From contig NZ_NOIT01000015.1 of NCBI RefSeq assembly GCF_004136555.1, forward strand, positions 42,173-106,172: a stretch of DNA of 64,000 bases, written 5' to 3'. This DNA comes from Kocuria carniphila (GTDB lineage: Bacteria > Actinomycetota > Actinomycetes > Actinomycetales > Micrococcaceae). The notes beneath the pieces were generated by a model. It saw only the letters and a list, made by a program, of their open reading frames with translations, was not told where the DNA came from and did no database searches. The position numbers were made by a program, and so were the translations under genes. Below are positions 15,921-24,966 of this stretch, in pieces. The first letter of the stretch is position 1, and every line of letters starts with the position of its first letter.

Positions 15921-17918
15921 ATGCCTACTGAATTCACCCCTGAAACTGCTGCAGAGCTTGAGACGCCCACCACTACCGAGGCTCCCCAGGACGCTGAAAA
16001 CGTTCCTGAGCCCGCCGATTCCAAGCCCGACACCCCTACCTTCGCCGACCTCGGCGTGGACGGCCGCATCCTGGCCGCTCTCGACGATGTCGGGTACGAG
16101 TACCCCTCGCCCATCCAGGCAGCCACCATTCCCGCTCTGCTGAGCGGCCGCGACGTGGTGGGCCTGGCCCAGACCGGTACCGGTAAGACCGCGGCCTTCG
16201 CGGTTCCGGCACTGTCCAAGCTGGCTGAGCTGTCCGACCTGCACGGCCCGCAGCGTTCCACCCGCGTTCTGGTGCTGGCCCCCACCCGTGAGCTCGCGCT
16301 CCAGGTGGCCGAGGCCTTCGGTTCCTACGCAACCCACCTCGACGAGTTCACTGTGCTGCCCGTGTACGGCGGTTCCTCCTACGGCCCGCAGCTGGCCGGC
16401 TTGCGCCGCGGTGCTCAGGTCGTCGTGGGTACCCCCGGCCGTGTGATCGATCACCTGAGCAAGGGTTCGCTCAAGCTCGACGACATCGCGTACGTGGTGT
16501 TGGACGAAGCCGACGAGATGCTTCGCATGGGCTTCTCGGAGGACGTCGAGAAGATTCTGAGCCAGACCCCGGAGGAGAAGCAGGTCGCGCTGTTCTCCGC
16601 CACCATGCCCAAGGCCATCCGCCGCATCGCGCAGCAGTACTTGCGCGATCCCAAGGAGATCACGGTCAAGGCCAAGACCACCACGGGCACCAATACGCGT
16701 CAGCGCTTCATGCAGGTCATGGGCCCGCACAAGCTGGACGCCATGACTCGCGTGCTCGAGGTCGAGGACTACGACGGCGTGATCGTCTTTGTCCGCACCA
16801 AGGCCGCGACCGAGGAAATCGCCGACAAGCTCAAGGCCCGGGGATACACCGCAGCAGCGATCAACGGTGACATTCCGCAGAACCTGCGTGAGCGCACCGT
16901 GGACTCATTGCGTGACGGCAAGGTCGACATCCTGGTCGCCACCGACGTCGCCGCTCGTGGCCTGGACGTCGAACGCATCTCCCTGGTCGTCAATTACGAC
17001 ATCCCTCACGACACCGAGTCCTACGTGCACCGCATCGGCCGTACCGGCCGCGCGGGCCGCAAGGGCGAGGCCATCCTCTTCATGACTCCGCGCGAGAAGT
17101 ACCTGCTGCGCGCCATCGAGAAGGCCACGCGGCAGCCGGTCGAGCAGATGCGCATGCCGTCCGTGGAGGATGTCAATCGCACCCGCAAGGAGAACTTCGC
17201 GAACCAGATCGCGGAGACCATCGAGTCCGAGGATCTCTCCTTCTTCCGTGAGCTCGTGGAGCAGTACGAGAACGAGCACGACGTGGATGCCGCTGAAATT
17301 GCTGCGGCCCTCGCTGTGATCGCTCAGGACGGCCGCCCCTTCCTGGCTGAAGAGCTGCCCGAGGTCCCCCAGCGCAAGCGTGACCGTGAGCGCCGTGAGG
17401 GCTCCGACGGACCTCGTGGCGGCGGTGGCCGCCGCAGTGGACCCGAGGCCGGAATGCGAACCTACAAGCTGGCCGTGGGCCATCGCGACCGCGTGGCACC
17501 GGGTGCCATCGTGGGTGCGTTGACCCACGAAGGCGGCCTGAACGGGTCGCAGATCGGCGCGATCGACATCCACCCCAACTTCACGTTGGTGGGCCTGTCC
17601 GAGAACCTGCCCGCAGGCACCATGGACAAACTCTCCAATACCCGCATCAACGGCTCCCCGATCCGCATCCAGGAGGATCGTGGACCCGGTGGCGGATCTC
17701 GCGGAGGCTCCCGTGAGGGTGGCCGGTTCCGTGACCGCGACGGTGACCGCGGTGGTCGTTTCGACCGCGGCGGCCGCTCGGACCGCGGTGGCGACCGTGG
17801 CGGTGACCGCGGAGGCTTCCGCGGCGGTGACCGCCCCCGCAGCGGTGGCTCCTCGTACCAGGATCGCCCCCGCAAGAAGGGCTTCCCCAAGGGCAATGGT
17901 GGCTTCCGCGACCGCTGA
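15921..17918 (+). CDS. deaD: DEAD-box RNA helicase with C-terminal RNA-binding domain and RGG tail
   Basis: A 665-residue helicase. In order: an acidic N-terminus, Q motif (FADLGVDGRILAALDDVGYEYPSPIQ), Walker A AQTGTGKT, PTREL, DEAD in VLDEADEML, SAT, and motif VI HRIGRTGRAG. A DbpA-type RNA-binding domain follows (MRTYKLAVGHRDRVAPGAIVGAL, then IGAIDIHPNFTLVGL), and a tail of RGG/DRGG repeats. The family unwinds RNA in ribosome assembly and cold-shock RNA decay. The ATG at 15921 follows GCGAGG; the frame is open to 15882 but lacks a site there. Confidence 0.95.
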   Translation: MPTEFTPETAAELETPTTTEAPQDAENVPEPADSKPDTPTFADLGVDGRILAALDDVGYEYPSPIQAATIPALLSGRDVVGLAQTGTGKTAAFAVPALSKLAELSDLHGPQRSTRVLVLAPTRELALQVAEAFGSYATHLDEFTVLPVYGGSSYGPQLAGLRRGAQVVVGTPGRVIDHLSKGSLKLDDIAYVVLDEADEMLRMGFSEDVEKILSQTPEEKQVALFSATMPKAIRRIAQQYLRDPKEITVKAKTTTGTNTRQRFMQVMGPHKLDAMTRVLEVEDYDGVIVFVRTKAATEEIADKLKARGYTAAAINGDIPQNLRERTVDSLRDGKVDILVATDVAARGLDVERISLVVNYDIPHDTESYVHRIGRTGRAGRKGEAILFMTPREKYLLRAIEKATRQPVEQMRMPSVEDVNRTRKENFANQIAETIESEDLSFFRELVEQYENEHDVDAAEIAAALAVIAQDGRPFLAEELPEVPQRKRDRERREGSDGPRGGGGRRSGPEAGMRTYKLAVGHRDRVAPGAIVGALTHEGGLNGSQIGAIDIHPNFTLVGLSENLPAGTMDKLSNTRINGSPIRIQEDRGPGGGSRGGSREGGRFRDRDGDRGGRFDRGGRSDRGGDRGGDRGGFRGGDRPRSGGSSYQDRPRKKGFPKGNGGFRDR

Positions 17919-17995
17919 TAGACCCGCTGACCGCCCGATTCAGGGTGGTCGGCACCCCGCGGATACTCTGCGGATTCGGCGAGTTCACCTCGTTT

Positions 17996-18023
17996 TTGCA
18001 ACTCGCCGAAATGCTGTTAGAGT
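17996..18023 (+). promoter_or_regulatory. Candidate promoter of tRNA-Thr/tRNA-Met
   Basis: TTGCAA (17996-18001) and TAGAGT (18018-18023) with a 16-base spacer; the tRNA begins 11 bases downstream. An 11-bp inverted repeat (TTCGGCGAGTT, 17975-17985, against 18000-18010) overlaps the -35 and may end deaD transcription. Confidence 0.55.
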
Positions 18024-18033
18024 TTTCCGCGTT

Positions 18034-18105
18034 GCCCCGATAGCTCAGTGGTAGAGCGCCATCTTGGTAAGATGGAGGTCCCGGGATCGATTCCCGGTCG
18101 GGGCT
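18034..18105 (+). tRNA. tRNA-Thr (GGT)
   Basis: Acceptor stem GCCCCGA/TCGGGGC, anticodon stem-loop CCATCTTGGTAAGATGG with anticodon GGT, T-arm CCGGGATCGATTCCCGG. CCA is not encoded. Confidence 0.95.
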
Positions 18106-18118
18106 CTCATGATGAGGG

Positions 18119-18146
18119 CCTGCGGCTTGTGTGAACGAGCCGCAGG
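18119..18146 (+). other. Hairpin between tRNA-Thr and tRNA-Met
   Basis: A perfect 9-bp stem (CCTGCGGCT/AGCCGCAGG) with a 10-nt loop lies in the spacer of the two tRNA genes; a weak terminator or processing element. There is no T-run. Confidence 0.5.
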
Positions 18147-18156
18147 TTCGTTCATG

Positions 18157-18234
<78 letters not shown>

Positions 18235-18241
18235 CTTTCAA

Positions 18242-18272
18242 GGCGTCGTTCCACACGGAACGGCGTCTTTTT
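18242..18272 (+). terminator. Rho-independent terminator after tRNA-Met
   Basis: An 11-bp stem (GGCGTCGTTCC against GGAACGGCGTC, two G-U pairs), loop ACAC, then TTTTT. Confidence 0.85.
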
Positions 18273-18334
18273 CTATGCCGTGCCGGTCGGCCCAGTAGGC
18301 TGAGGGAAAATCTTCCGTCCGACCGAGGAGAGCC

Positions 18335-18784
18335 ATGGCTATTTCAGAAGAGGTGGTGGGGCGCACGTACCCCGCCGCCCCCGCTTATCAGGTGTCCCGA
18401 GAGAAGATCCGCGAGTTCGCCTCGGCGGTCAAGGCCACGGACGGCGTCCACTTCGACGTCGAGGCCGCCCAGGCCGCCGGCTACGACGATCTCGTGGCTC
18501 CGCCCACCTTTGCGATCATCGTGTCCCAGCGCGCCGACGCCGCTCTGATCCAGGACCCGAGCGCGGGCATCGACTTCTCGCGCGTGGTCCACACCGAGCA
18601 GCGCTTCACGCACCACCGTCCCATCGTGGCCGGTGACGAGCTGCTCGCCGCGGTCACGGTGGACCAGGTGCGTCCGCTGGGTTCCGGGGCCATGATCACG
18701 TCCCGGGTGGAAATCACCACGCTCGGGGGAGACCAGGTGGCCACCACCACGTCGTCGCTGTTGGTACGCGGGGAGGATCAGTAA
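18335..18784 (+). CDS. (R)-hydroxyacyl-ACP dehydratase subunit, HadA/FAS1_DH type
   Basis: A 149-residue hot-dog protein of the MaoC N-terminal type (EEVVGRTYPAAPAYQVSREKIREFASAV start). It lacks the catalytic hydratase motif and would form a heterodimer with the next gene, which carries it. In mycobacteria the HadA/HadB pair dehydrates 3-hydroxyacyl-ACP in fatty-acid elongation; the substrate here is not shown. Its stop overlaps the ATG of the partner by one base (TAATG), so translation is coupled. GAGGAGAG precedes the ATG. Confidence 0.9.
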   Translation: MAISEEVVGRTYPAAPAYQVSREKIREFASAVKATDGVHFDVEAAQAAGYDDLVAPPTFAIIVSQRADAALIQDPSAGIDFSRVVHTEQRFTHHRPIVAGDELLAAVTVDQVRPLGSGAMITSRVEITTLGGDQVATTTSSLLVRGEDQ

Positions 18785-19260
18785 TGAACATCGCATTCGA
18801 TCAGCTCGAAAAGGGCCAGTCCATCGGTGAGCGCACCGTGCCGGTGTCCCGTGCCGACCTCGTGAAGTACGCCGGTGCCTCCGGTGACTTCAACCCGATC
18901 CACTGGAATCAGGACTTCGCCCAGAACGTGGGTCTTCCCAACGTGATTGCCCACGGAATGTTCACCATGGGAGCCGCGGTGGGTCTGGTGACGGAGTGGG
19001 CTGGTGACGCGGGCGCCGTCGTCGACTATCAGACGCGTTTCACCAAGCCCGTGGTCGTGCCCAACCGTTTCGACGGTGAGGTCGAACCGAGCACGGCGTT
19101 GTCGGTGCGCGGCGCGATCGGCCTGGTGGATCCGGACGCTCGCACCGTGCGTGTGGACCTGACCGTGACCGCCCCGGATCTGGCCCAGGAAGGTGCGGAT
19201 CCGGCTGAGGCCAAGGCGCTCAAGGTCTTGGTCAAGGCTCAGGTTGTTGTGAAGTTCTAG
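18784..19260 (+). CDS. MaoC-like dehydratase, HadB type (catalytic subunit)
   Basis: A 158-residue hot-dog protein with the hydratase-2 motif YAGASGDFNPIHWNQDFA, in which Asp and His are the catalytic pair, and the helix GLPNVIAHGMFTMG. It would pair with the preceding HadA-type subunit. The C-terminus has a short insertion (LAQEGADPAEAKALK). The gene order hadA-hadB-murB near secE is widely conserved in actinobacteria. Confidence 0.93.
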   Translation: MNIAFDQLEKGQSIGERTVPVSRADLVKYAGASGDFNPIHWNQDFAQNVGLPNVIAHGMFTMGAAVGLVTEWAGDAGAVVDYQTRFTKPVVVPNRFDGEVEPSTALSVRGAIGLVDPDARTVRVDLTVTAPDLAQEGADPAEAKALKVLVKAQVVVKF

Positions 19261-19277
19261 CACTAGAGTTGTCCATC

Positions 19278-20396
19278 ATGAACGCACCCCGACTGGCCGA
19301 TCTGACCACCACTGCGGTGGGAGGCCCCGCGACCCGTTACCTCAAGGCGGAGACCGAACAGCAACTGGTCCAGGCGGTGGCACAGGCCGATGAAGTTGGG
19401 GAGCCGGTCCTGATCGTGGGTGGCGGATCCAACATTTTGGCCTCGGACCACGGCTTCGAGGGAACGGTGGTGCACGTGGCCACTCAGGGTATCGACGTGC
19501 TCGACACGGATCCGGCCATGGGCACCCTCGTGACGGTCCAGGCCGGTCATTCGTGGGATCAAGCGGTGCTGTGGAGCGTGGAGCAGCGCTTGGCGGGCCT
19601 GGAGACGCTCTCGGGCATTCCCGGCACCACGGGTGCAACCCCCGTGCAGAACGTGGGCGCGTACGGCACCGAGGTCTCACAGACCATTGAAAATGTCCAC
19701 ACGTGGGACCGTCAGGCTGGGGAACCCCGAACCTTCAGCGCGGACGAGCTGGAATTCTCCTATCGTGATTCCGTGCTCAAGCGGAGCATGGAACACGGAT
19801 CACCGCGCTATGTAGTGCTCTCCGTGGCCTTCCGCTTGCTCCCGCAGGAGGTGGGTCTCCCTGTGCGCTATGGGCAGCTAGCAGGAGCGCTGGGCGTCGA
19901 GATCGGCGAGTGCGCACCCTTGGACACCGTGCGCGAGACCGTGCTGCGATTGCGCGCCTCCAAGGGCATGGTGCTCAACCCTGAGGATCGGGACACTTAC
20001 AGCACCGGGTCGTTTTTCACGAACCCGATCGTGGACGATCCCGCCCGGCTGGCAAGCATCCCGGACGACGCCCCACGCTATCCGGTGCTCGACGCCGCCG
20101 GTCACGAGATCCCCGGTTCCACCAAGCTCTCCGCAGCCTGGCTGATCGATCATTCCGGATTTGCCAAGGGGTTTGGCCTTCCAGGGTCCCGCAATCAGCA
20201 GCTGGACCTTGACGGGGAGACCGTGGCCAACGGCCGCGCAGCCCTCTCGACAAAGCACACCCTGGCCATGACCAACCGCGGTGGGGCGTCTTCGGATGAT
20301 TTAGCGGCGCTGGCGCGCACCGTGCGCGACGGTGTGGAGCACGTGTTCGGCGTGCGCCTGGTTCCCGAGCCTGTCCTGCTGGGGATGAGCCTCTAG
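19278..20396 (+). CDS. murB: UDP-N-acetylenolpyruvoylglucosamine reductase
   Basis: A 372-residue MurB that reduces UDP-GlcNAc-enolpyruvate to UDP-MurNAc with NADPH and FAD in peptidoglycan synthesis. FAD-binding segments are TTTAVGGPATRY, LIVGGGSNILASD and GIPGTTGATPVQNVGAYG; the YRDSVLK segment and STGSFFTNP hold catalytic residues (Tyr, Ser), and the final glutamate lies in VRLVPEPVLLG. The ATG at 19278 lies 17 bases after hadB. It is longer than type I MurB, as usual in actinobacteria. Confidence 0.96.
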   Translation: MNAPRLADLTTTAVGGPATRYLKAETEQQLVQAVAQADEVGEPVLIVGGGSNILASDHGFEGTVVHVATQGIDVLDTDPAMGTLVTVQAGHSWDQAVLWSVEQRLAGLETLSGIPGTTGATPVQNVGAYGTEVSQTIENVHTWDRQAGEPRTFSADELEFSYRDSVLKRSMEHGSPRYVVLSVAFRLLPQEVGLPVRYGQLAGALGVEIGECAPLDTVRETVLRLRASKGMVLNPEDRDTYSTGSFFTNPIVDDPARLASIPDDAPRYPVLDAAGHEIPGSTKLSAAWLIDHSGFAKGFGLPGSRNQQLDLDGETVANGRAALSTKHTLAMTNRGGASSDDLAALARTVRDGVEHVFGVRLVPEPVLLGMSL

Positions 20397-20410
20397 GTGC
20401 TCGCTTCAGT

Positions 20411-20821
20411 ATGAGTTCCGAATTACAGGAAGAAATCCGGCGAGGCGAGGAAGGCGGCCGGATCCACAGGACCGTGCTGCGGATCAAGGCCTTCTCGCAC
20501 AAGCACCCCGCTCTGCGCGCGATTCACCTGACATTGGTGACCGTGCTGGGCGCGGTCTTCGTGGTGCTGGGGATCATCATGCTGGTCACCCCCGGCCCGG
20601 GATGGCTGTTCATCTTTCTGGGCATCGGACTATGGAGCACCGAATTCGCGTGGGCGCACCGGCTCAACCAACGAGTCAAGCGGCTGGCGATCACGGCGTG
20701 GCGCTGGTGGTCCAACATCGTGGCCGAGTGGCGCTTCCGCCGAGCCCGTGACAAGCCCCATCACCTAGTTCAGGGGCCGCGACACATGCGTGTCACGGCC
20801 CCTGAAACGAACGAGAAGTAA
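20411..20821 (+). CDS. PGPGW/TIGR02611-family small membrane protein
   Basis: A 136-residue protein with two close membrane helices around the family motif (VTVLGAVFVVLGIIMLVTPGPGWLFIFLGIGLW). Basic stretches before (HRTVLRIKAFSHKHP) and after (RVKRLAITAWRWWSN) put both ends in the cytoplasm. Function unknown. The last ~17 codons contain a strong inverted repeat, so a terminator seems to be built into the coding sequence. It follows murB by 14 bases. Confidence 0.85.
   Translation: MSSELQEEIRRGEEGGRIHRTVLRIKAFSHKHPALRAIHLTLVTVLGAVFVVLGIIMLVTPGPGWLFIFLGIGLWSTEFAWAHRLNQRVKRLAITAWRWWSNIVAEWRFRRARDKPHHLVQGPRHMRVTAPETNEK
20771..20804. terminator. Terminator-like inverted repeat inside the 3' end of a gene
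   Basis: Fifteen-base arms (CAGGGGCCGCGACAC against GTGTCACGGCCCCTG, one mismatch) with loop ATGC, lying within the last codons of the TIGR02611 gene and 26 bases before the stop of convergent asd. There is no T-run. Confidence 0.6.
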
Positions 20822-20829
20822 CTACCTAC

Positions 20830-21966
20830 TTACAGCGTGCCTGTCACGATCTTGAGCATGCGGCGCAGGGGCTCAGCGGCACCCCACAGCAGCTGATCTC
20901 CCACGGTAAAGGCGGAGATGTACTCCGGGCCCATCGAGAGCTTGCGGATGCGGCCCACGGGGATGTCCAACGAACCGGAAGCAGCCACCGGAGTCAGATC
21001 CTGTGTGCTGGCTTCCTTGGTGTTCGGAATGACCTTGGCCCACTGGTTCTCGGCATCAATGATCCGCTCGATCTCGTCCACCGGGATGTCTTCCCGCAAC
21101 TTGATGGTCAGCGCCTGGGAGTGGCTGCGCATGGCCGCAATGCGCACGCACAACCCGTCCACGGGAATTGAATCCTTGCCGGAGCGACCCAGGATCTTGT
21201 TGGTCTCGGCCTCGGCCTTCCACTCCTCGCGGGACTGGCCGTTACCCAGGTCGGCGTCGATCCAGGGGATCAGCGACCCGGACAGCGGGACACCGAACTG
21301 AGATGCGTCCAATTCGCCGGAACGCTGCTTGGCGAGTACCGCGCGATCGATCTCGAGAATGGCCGAGGCGGCGTCGGCGAGCTGATCCGAGACCGAACCG
21401 TGGATGTCGCCGAACTGCTGAATGACCTCGCGCATGTGGCGGGCACCGCCACCGGAGGCGGCCTGGTAGGTCATGGATGTGGTCCACTCGACCAGGTCGT
21501 TGTTGAACAGCCCGCCCAGGCCCATGAGCATGCACGAGACGGTGCAGTTACCGCCGGTGAAGTCCTTGACGCCGCGCGCCAGGCCGGCGTCGATCACGTC
21601 GCGGTTGACCGGGTCCAGCGGGATGATGGAGGACTCCTCCATGCGCAGCGTGGACGCCGCGTCGATCCAGACGCCGTCCCAGCCGGCCTCGCGCAACTTG
21701 GAGTGCACGGCCTTGGTGTAGTCGCCGCCCTGCGCGGTCACCAGAATGGGCAGCGCGGACAGAGCCTCAATGTCGTAGGCGTCCTTCAACGTGCCTGTGT
21801 CGCCCAGACCGTCAATGGTGGGTGCGGCACCTCCGGCGTTGGAAGTGGAGAAGAACACGGGATCAAGGCTCGCGAAATCGTTCTCGGCGCGCAGACGGTC
21901 CATCAGAACGGAACCGACCATGCCGCGCCAGCCGATGAAGCCTACGGCTGAGGGTTGTGAAGTCAT
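20830..21966 (-). CDS. asd: Aspartate-semialdehyde dehydrogenase, E. coli-type
   Basis: A 378-residue enzyme that reduces aspartyl phosphate to aspartate semialdehyde for lysine/DAP, threonine and methionine synthesis. NADP-binding start [15 protein letters not shown]; catalytic cysteine in [31 protein letters not shown] and [19 protein letters not shown] follow. This is the longer form known from Gammaproteobacteria ([28 protein letters not shown]), not the ~345-residue form typical of mycobacteria. The ATG at 21966 fits the family start. No lysC is beside it. Confidence 0.95.
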   Translation of the reverse strand: MTSQPSAVGFIGWRGMVGSVLMDRLRAENDFASLDPVFFSTSNAGGAAPTIDGLGDTGTLKDAYDIEALSALPILVTAQGGDYTKAVHSKLREAGWDGVWIDAASTLRMEESSIIPLDPVNRDVIDAGLARGVKDFTGGNCTVSCMLMGLGGLFNNDLVEWTTSMTYQAASGGGARHMREVIQQFGDIHGSVSDQLADAASAILEIDRAVLAKQRSGELDASQFGVPLSGSLIPWIDADLGNGQSREEWKAEAETNKILGRSGKDSIPVDGLCVRIAAMRSHSQALTIKLREDIPVDEIERIIDAENQWAKVIPNTKEASTQDLTPVAASGSLDIPVGRIRKLSMGPEYISAFTVGDQLLWGAAEPLRRMLKIVTGTL

Positions 21967-22008
21967 GCCGCCCAGTCTATCGACCGATGGATAGGGCACG
22001 AATCACAG

Positions 22009-22353
22009 TTACTCCTGGTTGCGGGGATCCGGGGTCTCGGCGACCAGATCCCGGTAACTCGGGAACCGCTCCAGGTAATCGAGCACGTACGTGCAGGTGG
22101 GGCGGATCTTCACGCCTTGTTCGCGGAACTGATCGAAAACGAAAGTCACCAGCGTGCGCGCGTAACCTTGGCGGCCGAAGGCCTCGGCCACGATGGTGTG
22201 TTGCACGTCCACGGTGCCGTCCTCGAGGACTTCCACGCCCAGGAAGCCAATGAACTGCTGGTCGTCCCACAGGTCGTAACGACCGAGGTCGGGATTGGCG
22301 CGGAGCTCGAGCGTGGGGCTTTCATGAATGCTCGGTGTGGGGCCAGTAGTCAC
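22009..22353 (-). CDS. GCN5-related N-acetyltransferase (Acetyltransf_CG type)
   Basis: A 114-residue short GNAT protein. The acetyl-CoA loop region is AEAFGRQGYARTLVTFVFDQF and the ending PTCTYVLDYLERFPSYRDLV is typical of the small YjdJ-like GNAT group. Substrate unknown. It lies upstream of asd on the same strand with a 42-base gap. Confidence 0.85.
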   Translation of the reverse strand: MTTGPTPSIHESPTLELRANPDLGRYDLWDDQQFIGFLGVEVLEDGTVDVQHTIVAEAFGRQGYARTLVTFVFDQFREQGVKIRPTCTYVLDYLERFPSYRDLVAETPDPRNQE

Positions 22354-22438
22354 GGTGGCTCAATCCTCCAAGGTTGATGTGGTCAAGATCACGCTATCGC
22401 ATGTATCGAGGGCACCGCGCACTGAGTCGCGCGAAGAC

Positions 22439-22987
22439 TCACGTCCGGGTGTATTCGTCCACGCGGAAGCGGGGGCCCTTGCTCGATTCGGCCCAGTCGG
22501 CCAGTTCGCGATGGCTCCAGGACTCATCCAGTTCCGGCGCCACGGTATCGCCTTCGACGGGTAGGTCCACGGTGGTCACGTAGGCCCGGCGCAGCGGCAG
22601 TTCTGGGTGCGCGAGGGCGTCGGCCCAGATGCGGGTCCCGCCGATCGCCCAGATGTCGCCGTCCGGCTGGTTGAGTAGCGATTGGGCCAGATCCAGGGCT
22701 TCGGCGTACGACGCCGCCGTCCACACGTTGACCTGGTCGCTCGCCACGGTCTCGGGGTGGCTGGTGACCACGATGTTCGGTCGGGCCGGCAACGGGCGGA
22801 ACTTGGGCGGGAACGATTCCCACGTGCGGCGGCCCATGATGACGGGATTCCCGGTGGTCGTGATCGAGAAGAATCGCAGATCTTCGGGCACGTGCCAGGG
22901 GATCGTGCCGTCCTTGCCGATCACACCCTCCGGGCTCTGCGCCCAGATGCCACCCACGGTGGGGCGTGCCGATCCTTTGGCGCTCAT
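22439..22987 (-). CDS. folA: Dihydrofolate reductase
   Basis: A 182-residue enzyme that reduces dihydrofolate to tetrahydrofolate with NADPH. Signatures are [29 protein letters not shown] (substrate site with W and D/E), [12 protein letters not shown] and [15 protein letters not shown]. The start overlaps the thyA stop by 4 bases (ATGA), so the two are translationally coupled; ThyA makes the dihydrofolate that FolA recycles. Confidence 0.96.
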   Translation of the reverse strand: MSAKGSARPTVGGIWAQSPEGVIGKDGTIPWHVPEDLRFFSITTTGNPVIMGRRTWESFPPKFRPLPARPNIVVTSHPETVASDQVNVWTAASYAEALDLAQSLLNQPDGDIWAIGGTRIWADALAHPELPLRRAYVTTVDLPVEGDTVAPELDESWSHRELADWAESSKGPRFRVDEYTRT

Positions 22988-23805
22988 ACCGCCACCGGCG
23001 CCTTGATACCCGGGTGGTGCTTGTATCCCACGACCTCGAAGTCCTCGAACTCGTAGTCGAAGATGGATTCCGGTTTGCGCAGGATTTTCAACTGAGGATA
23101 CGGGTAGGGCTCGCGGGCCAGCTGCTTGGTCACTTGTTCCACGTGATTGCTGTAAATGTGGCAGTCACCACCGGTCCAGATGAACTCACCGGGCACCAGA
23201 TCGCACTGCTGAGCCACCATCATGGTGAGCAGCGCATAGGACGCGATGTTGAACGGCACACCCAGGAACAGATCCGCCGAACGCTGGTACAGCTGGCAGC
23301 TCAGGGCATCGGGGCCGTCCTCACGGGGCTGGACGTAGAACTGGAACAGGGCGTGGCACGGCGGCAGCGCCATGTTCTCGACCTCGGCCGGGTTCCACGC
23401 CGTCACCATGTGACGGCGCGAATGCGGCGACGTCTTGATGGATTCCACTACGCGGGCGATCTGGTCGATGCTCTCCCCATGACCGGCCGGCCAACTGCGC
23501 CACTGCACGCCGTACACCGGACCCAGATCACCGTTTTCGTCCGCCCACTCGTCCCAGATGCTCACGCCGCGTTCCTGCAACCAGCGCACGTTCGAGGATC
23601 CGGAGAGGAACCACAGCAGTTCCAGGGCGAGGGACTTGAAGTGCACACGTTTGGTGGTCAGCAGAGGGAAGGACTCCGAGAGGTCATAGCGGATCTGACG
23701 ACCAAATACGGAGCGCGTGCCCGTGCCGGTGCGGTCGGACTTGATCGCACCGTCGGCCATGACTTCGGCCAGGAGGTCTTCGTAGGGCGTGGGAATGACG
23801 GTCAT
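22984..23805 (-). CDS. thyA: Thymidylate synthase
   Basis: A 273-residue ThyA converting dUMP to dTMP with methylenetetrahydrofolate. The catalytic cysteine is C150 in [14 protein letters not shown]; other signatures are [35 protein letters not shown] and [16 protein letters not shown] precedes the ATG. First gene of a thyA-folA pair. Confidence 0.97.
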   Translation of the reverse strand: MTVIPTPYEDLLAEVMADGAIKSDRTGTGTRSVFGRQIRYDLSESFPLLTTKRVHFKSLALELLWFLSGSSNVRWLQERGVSIWDEWADENGDLGPVYGVQWRSWPAGHGESIDQIARVVESIKTSPHSRRHMVTAWNPAEVENMALPPCHALFQFYVQPREDGPDALSCQLYQRSADLFLGVPFNIASYALLTMMVAQQCDLVPGEFIWTGGDCHIYSNHVEQVTKQLAREPYPYPQLKILRKPESIFDYEFEDFEVVGYKHHPGIKAPVAV

Positions 23806-23927
23806 GGTTTCCTTTGTGCAGAATACGACCCGGTGTCGTTGTCTTGATCGCGGGGCAGCCCGGCGGGCGCGGGCCCGGCGGCCACGGGTACTGGGTCGAG
23901 GAGAAAGGCCGGGTTGACCCTCCGGGG

Positions 23928-24875
23928 TCAGTCGTCGAACGGGGTGATGATTTCACAACTCACGGCCCGGCTCTTTTTGTTCCGGGGCATTTGCAGCACG
24001 ATCATCTCGCCGGGGGACAGGTACGGGTCCGACTCCGGCAGGTCGTCGCCCAACGAATTGGGCATATGGCGGGAGAGTACTTTCAAGACGGTCGGGAGCA
24101 CCGGTCGGTGCGTGCACAGCACCACGGGATGTTCCATGTCGAAGAGCTGCTCGACCACGGCGGCAGCTTTCTTGGGAGAACGCTTGTGGGAGGCCTCGGT
24201 CAACTGCGACCGTTCCTTGACCTTGGCGTTGTACTTCTTGGCGAACGGAATCACCGTGGACATGCAGCGCAACCACGGAGAGGTGATGACCCGGCGGGGT
24301 TGCCAGGCGGCCAACAAGCGGGTGACGGCCAGGGCTTGCCGTTTGCCCGTGGCGGCCAGGGGGCGGTCACCTTCGGCCCGCTGCCACGAAGAACGGGGCT
24401 TGGCCTTGGCGTGGCGCACGATGATCACGGAGCGGGTGGCCAGGTTTCCGTGGCGGTGCAACCGGACCAGCTCGTCGAGGGGCTCGCGGTCGTCGTCGTT
24501 GGTCAGCATCTTGCGCGCGTGGTCGGCGGACACCCATCGGAGCTCGTCCACTTCACCGTGATCCGGTTTGGCCTTGGCGGACGGTGAGATCTCGGCGGCC
24601 CAGTACTTCACCAGCTTCCACTGGTCCTTGACCTGGTAGCGGATCTCAGGCAGTGGCACACCAAGGCGCACAGAGAGACCTACTTCTTCACGCAGTTCAC
24701 GCACCGCGGTTTCCGGGAGAGTTTCCCCGTTGTCCTGCTTGCCCTTGGGCCAGGACCAGTCGTCGTAACGCGGCCGATGAATGACCAGCACTTGTAGCTC
24801 ACCTGCGCTGATACGCCAGCACAAACAGCCTGCGGCGTAGATGTCGATCTTTCCGGAGGCATTACTTTTCGCCAT
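23928..24875 (-). CDS. MutT1-like protein: Nudix hydrolase fused to histidine phosphatase
   Basis: A 315-residue two-domain protein. Residues ~10-140 carry the Nudix box ([23 protein letters not shown]). Residues ~150-315 form a histidine phosphatase-like domain with [14 protein letters not shown]. This order matches mycobacterial MutT1, which hydrolyses 8-oxo-(d)GTP and diadenosine polyphosphates. A second histidine lies in [12 protein letters not shown]. The ATG at 24875 ([16 protein letters not shown]) fits the family; the frame is open to 24941. It lies between mshD and thyA on the same strand. Confidence 0.9.
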   Translation of the reverse strand: MAKSNASGKIDIYAAGCLCWRISAGELQVLVIHRPRYDDWSWPKGKQDNGETLPETAVRELREEVGLSVRLGVPLPEIRYQVKDQWKLVKYWAAEISPSAKAKPDHGEVDELRWVSADHARKMLTNDDDREPLDELVRLHRHGNLATRSVIIVRHAKAKPRSSWQRAEGDRPLAATGKRQALAVTRLLAAWQPRRVITSPWLRCMSTVIPFAKKYNAKVKERSQLTEASHKRSPKKAAAVVEQLFDMEHPVVLCTHRPVLPTVLKVLSRHMPNSLGDDLPESDPYLSPGEMIVLQMPRNKKSRAVSCEIITPFDD

Positions 24876-24966
24876 GACCCGCTCTCTGTCTGATGGACCG
24901 AGGTGGCGCACACGGATCCACCTTGAGGGGTGGAGCGGCACCTCTTCGATGCTATCCGGTGATCCG

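Noticed and set aside
17680..17918. Direct repeats in the helicase tail as a CRISPR-like array
   Set aside because: They are in-frame codons for RGG/DRGG repeats of the helicase; no regular spacers.
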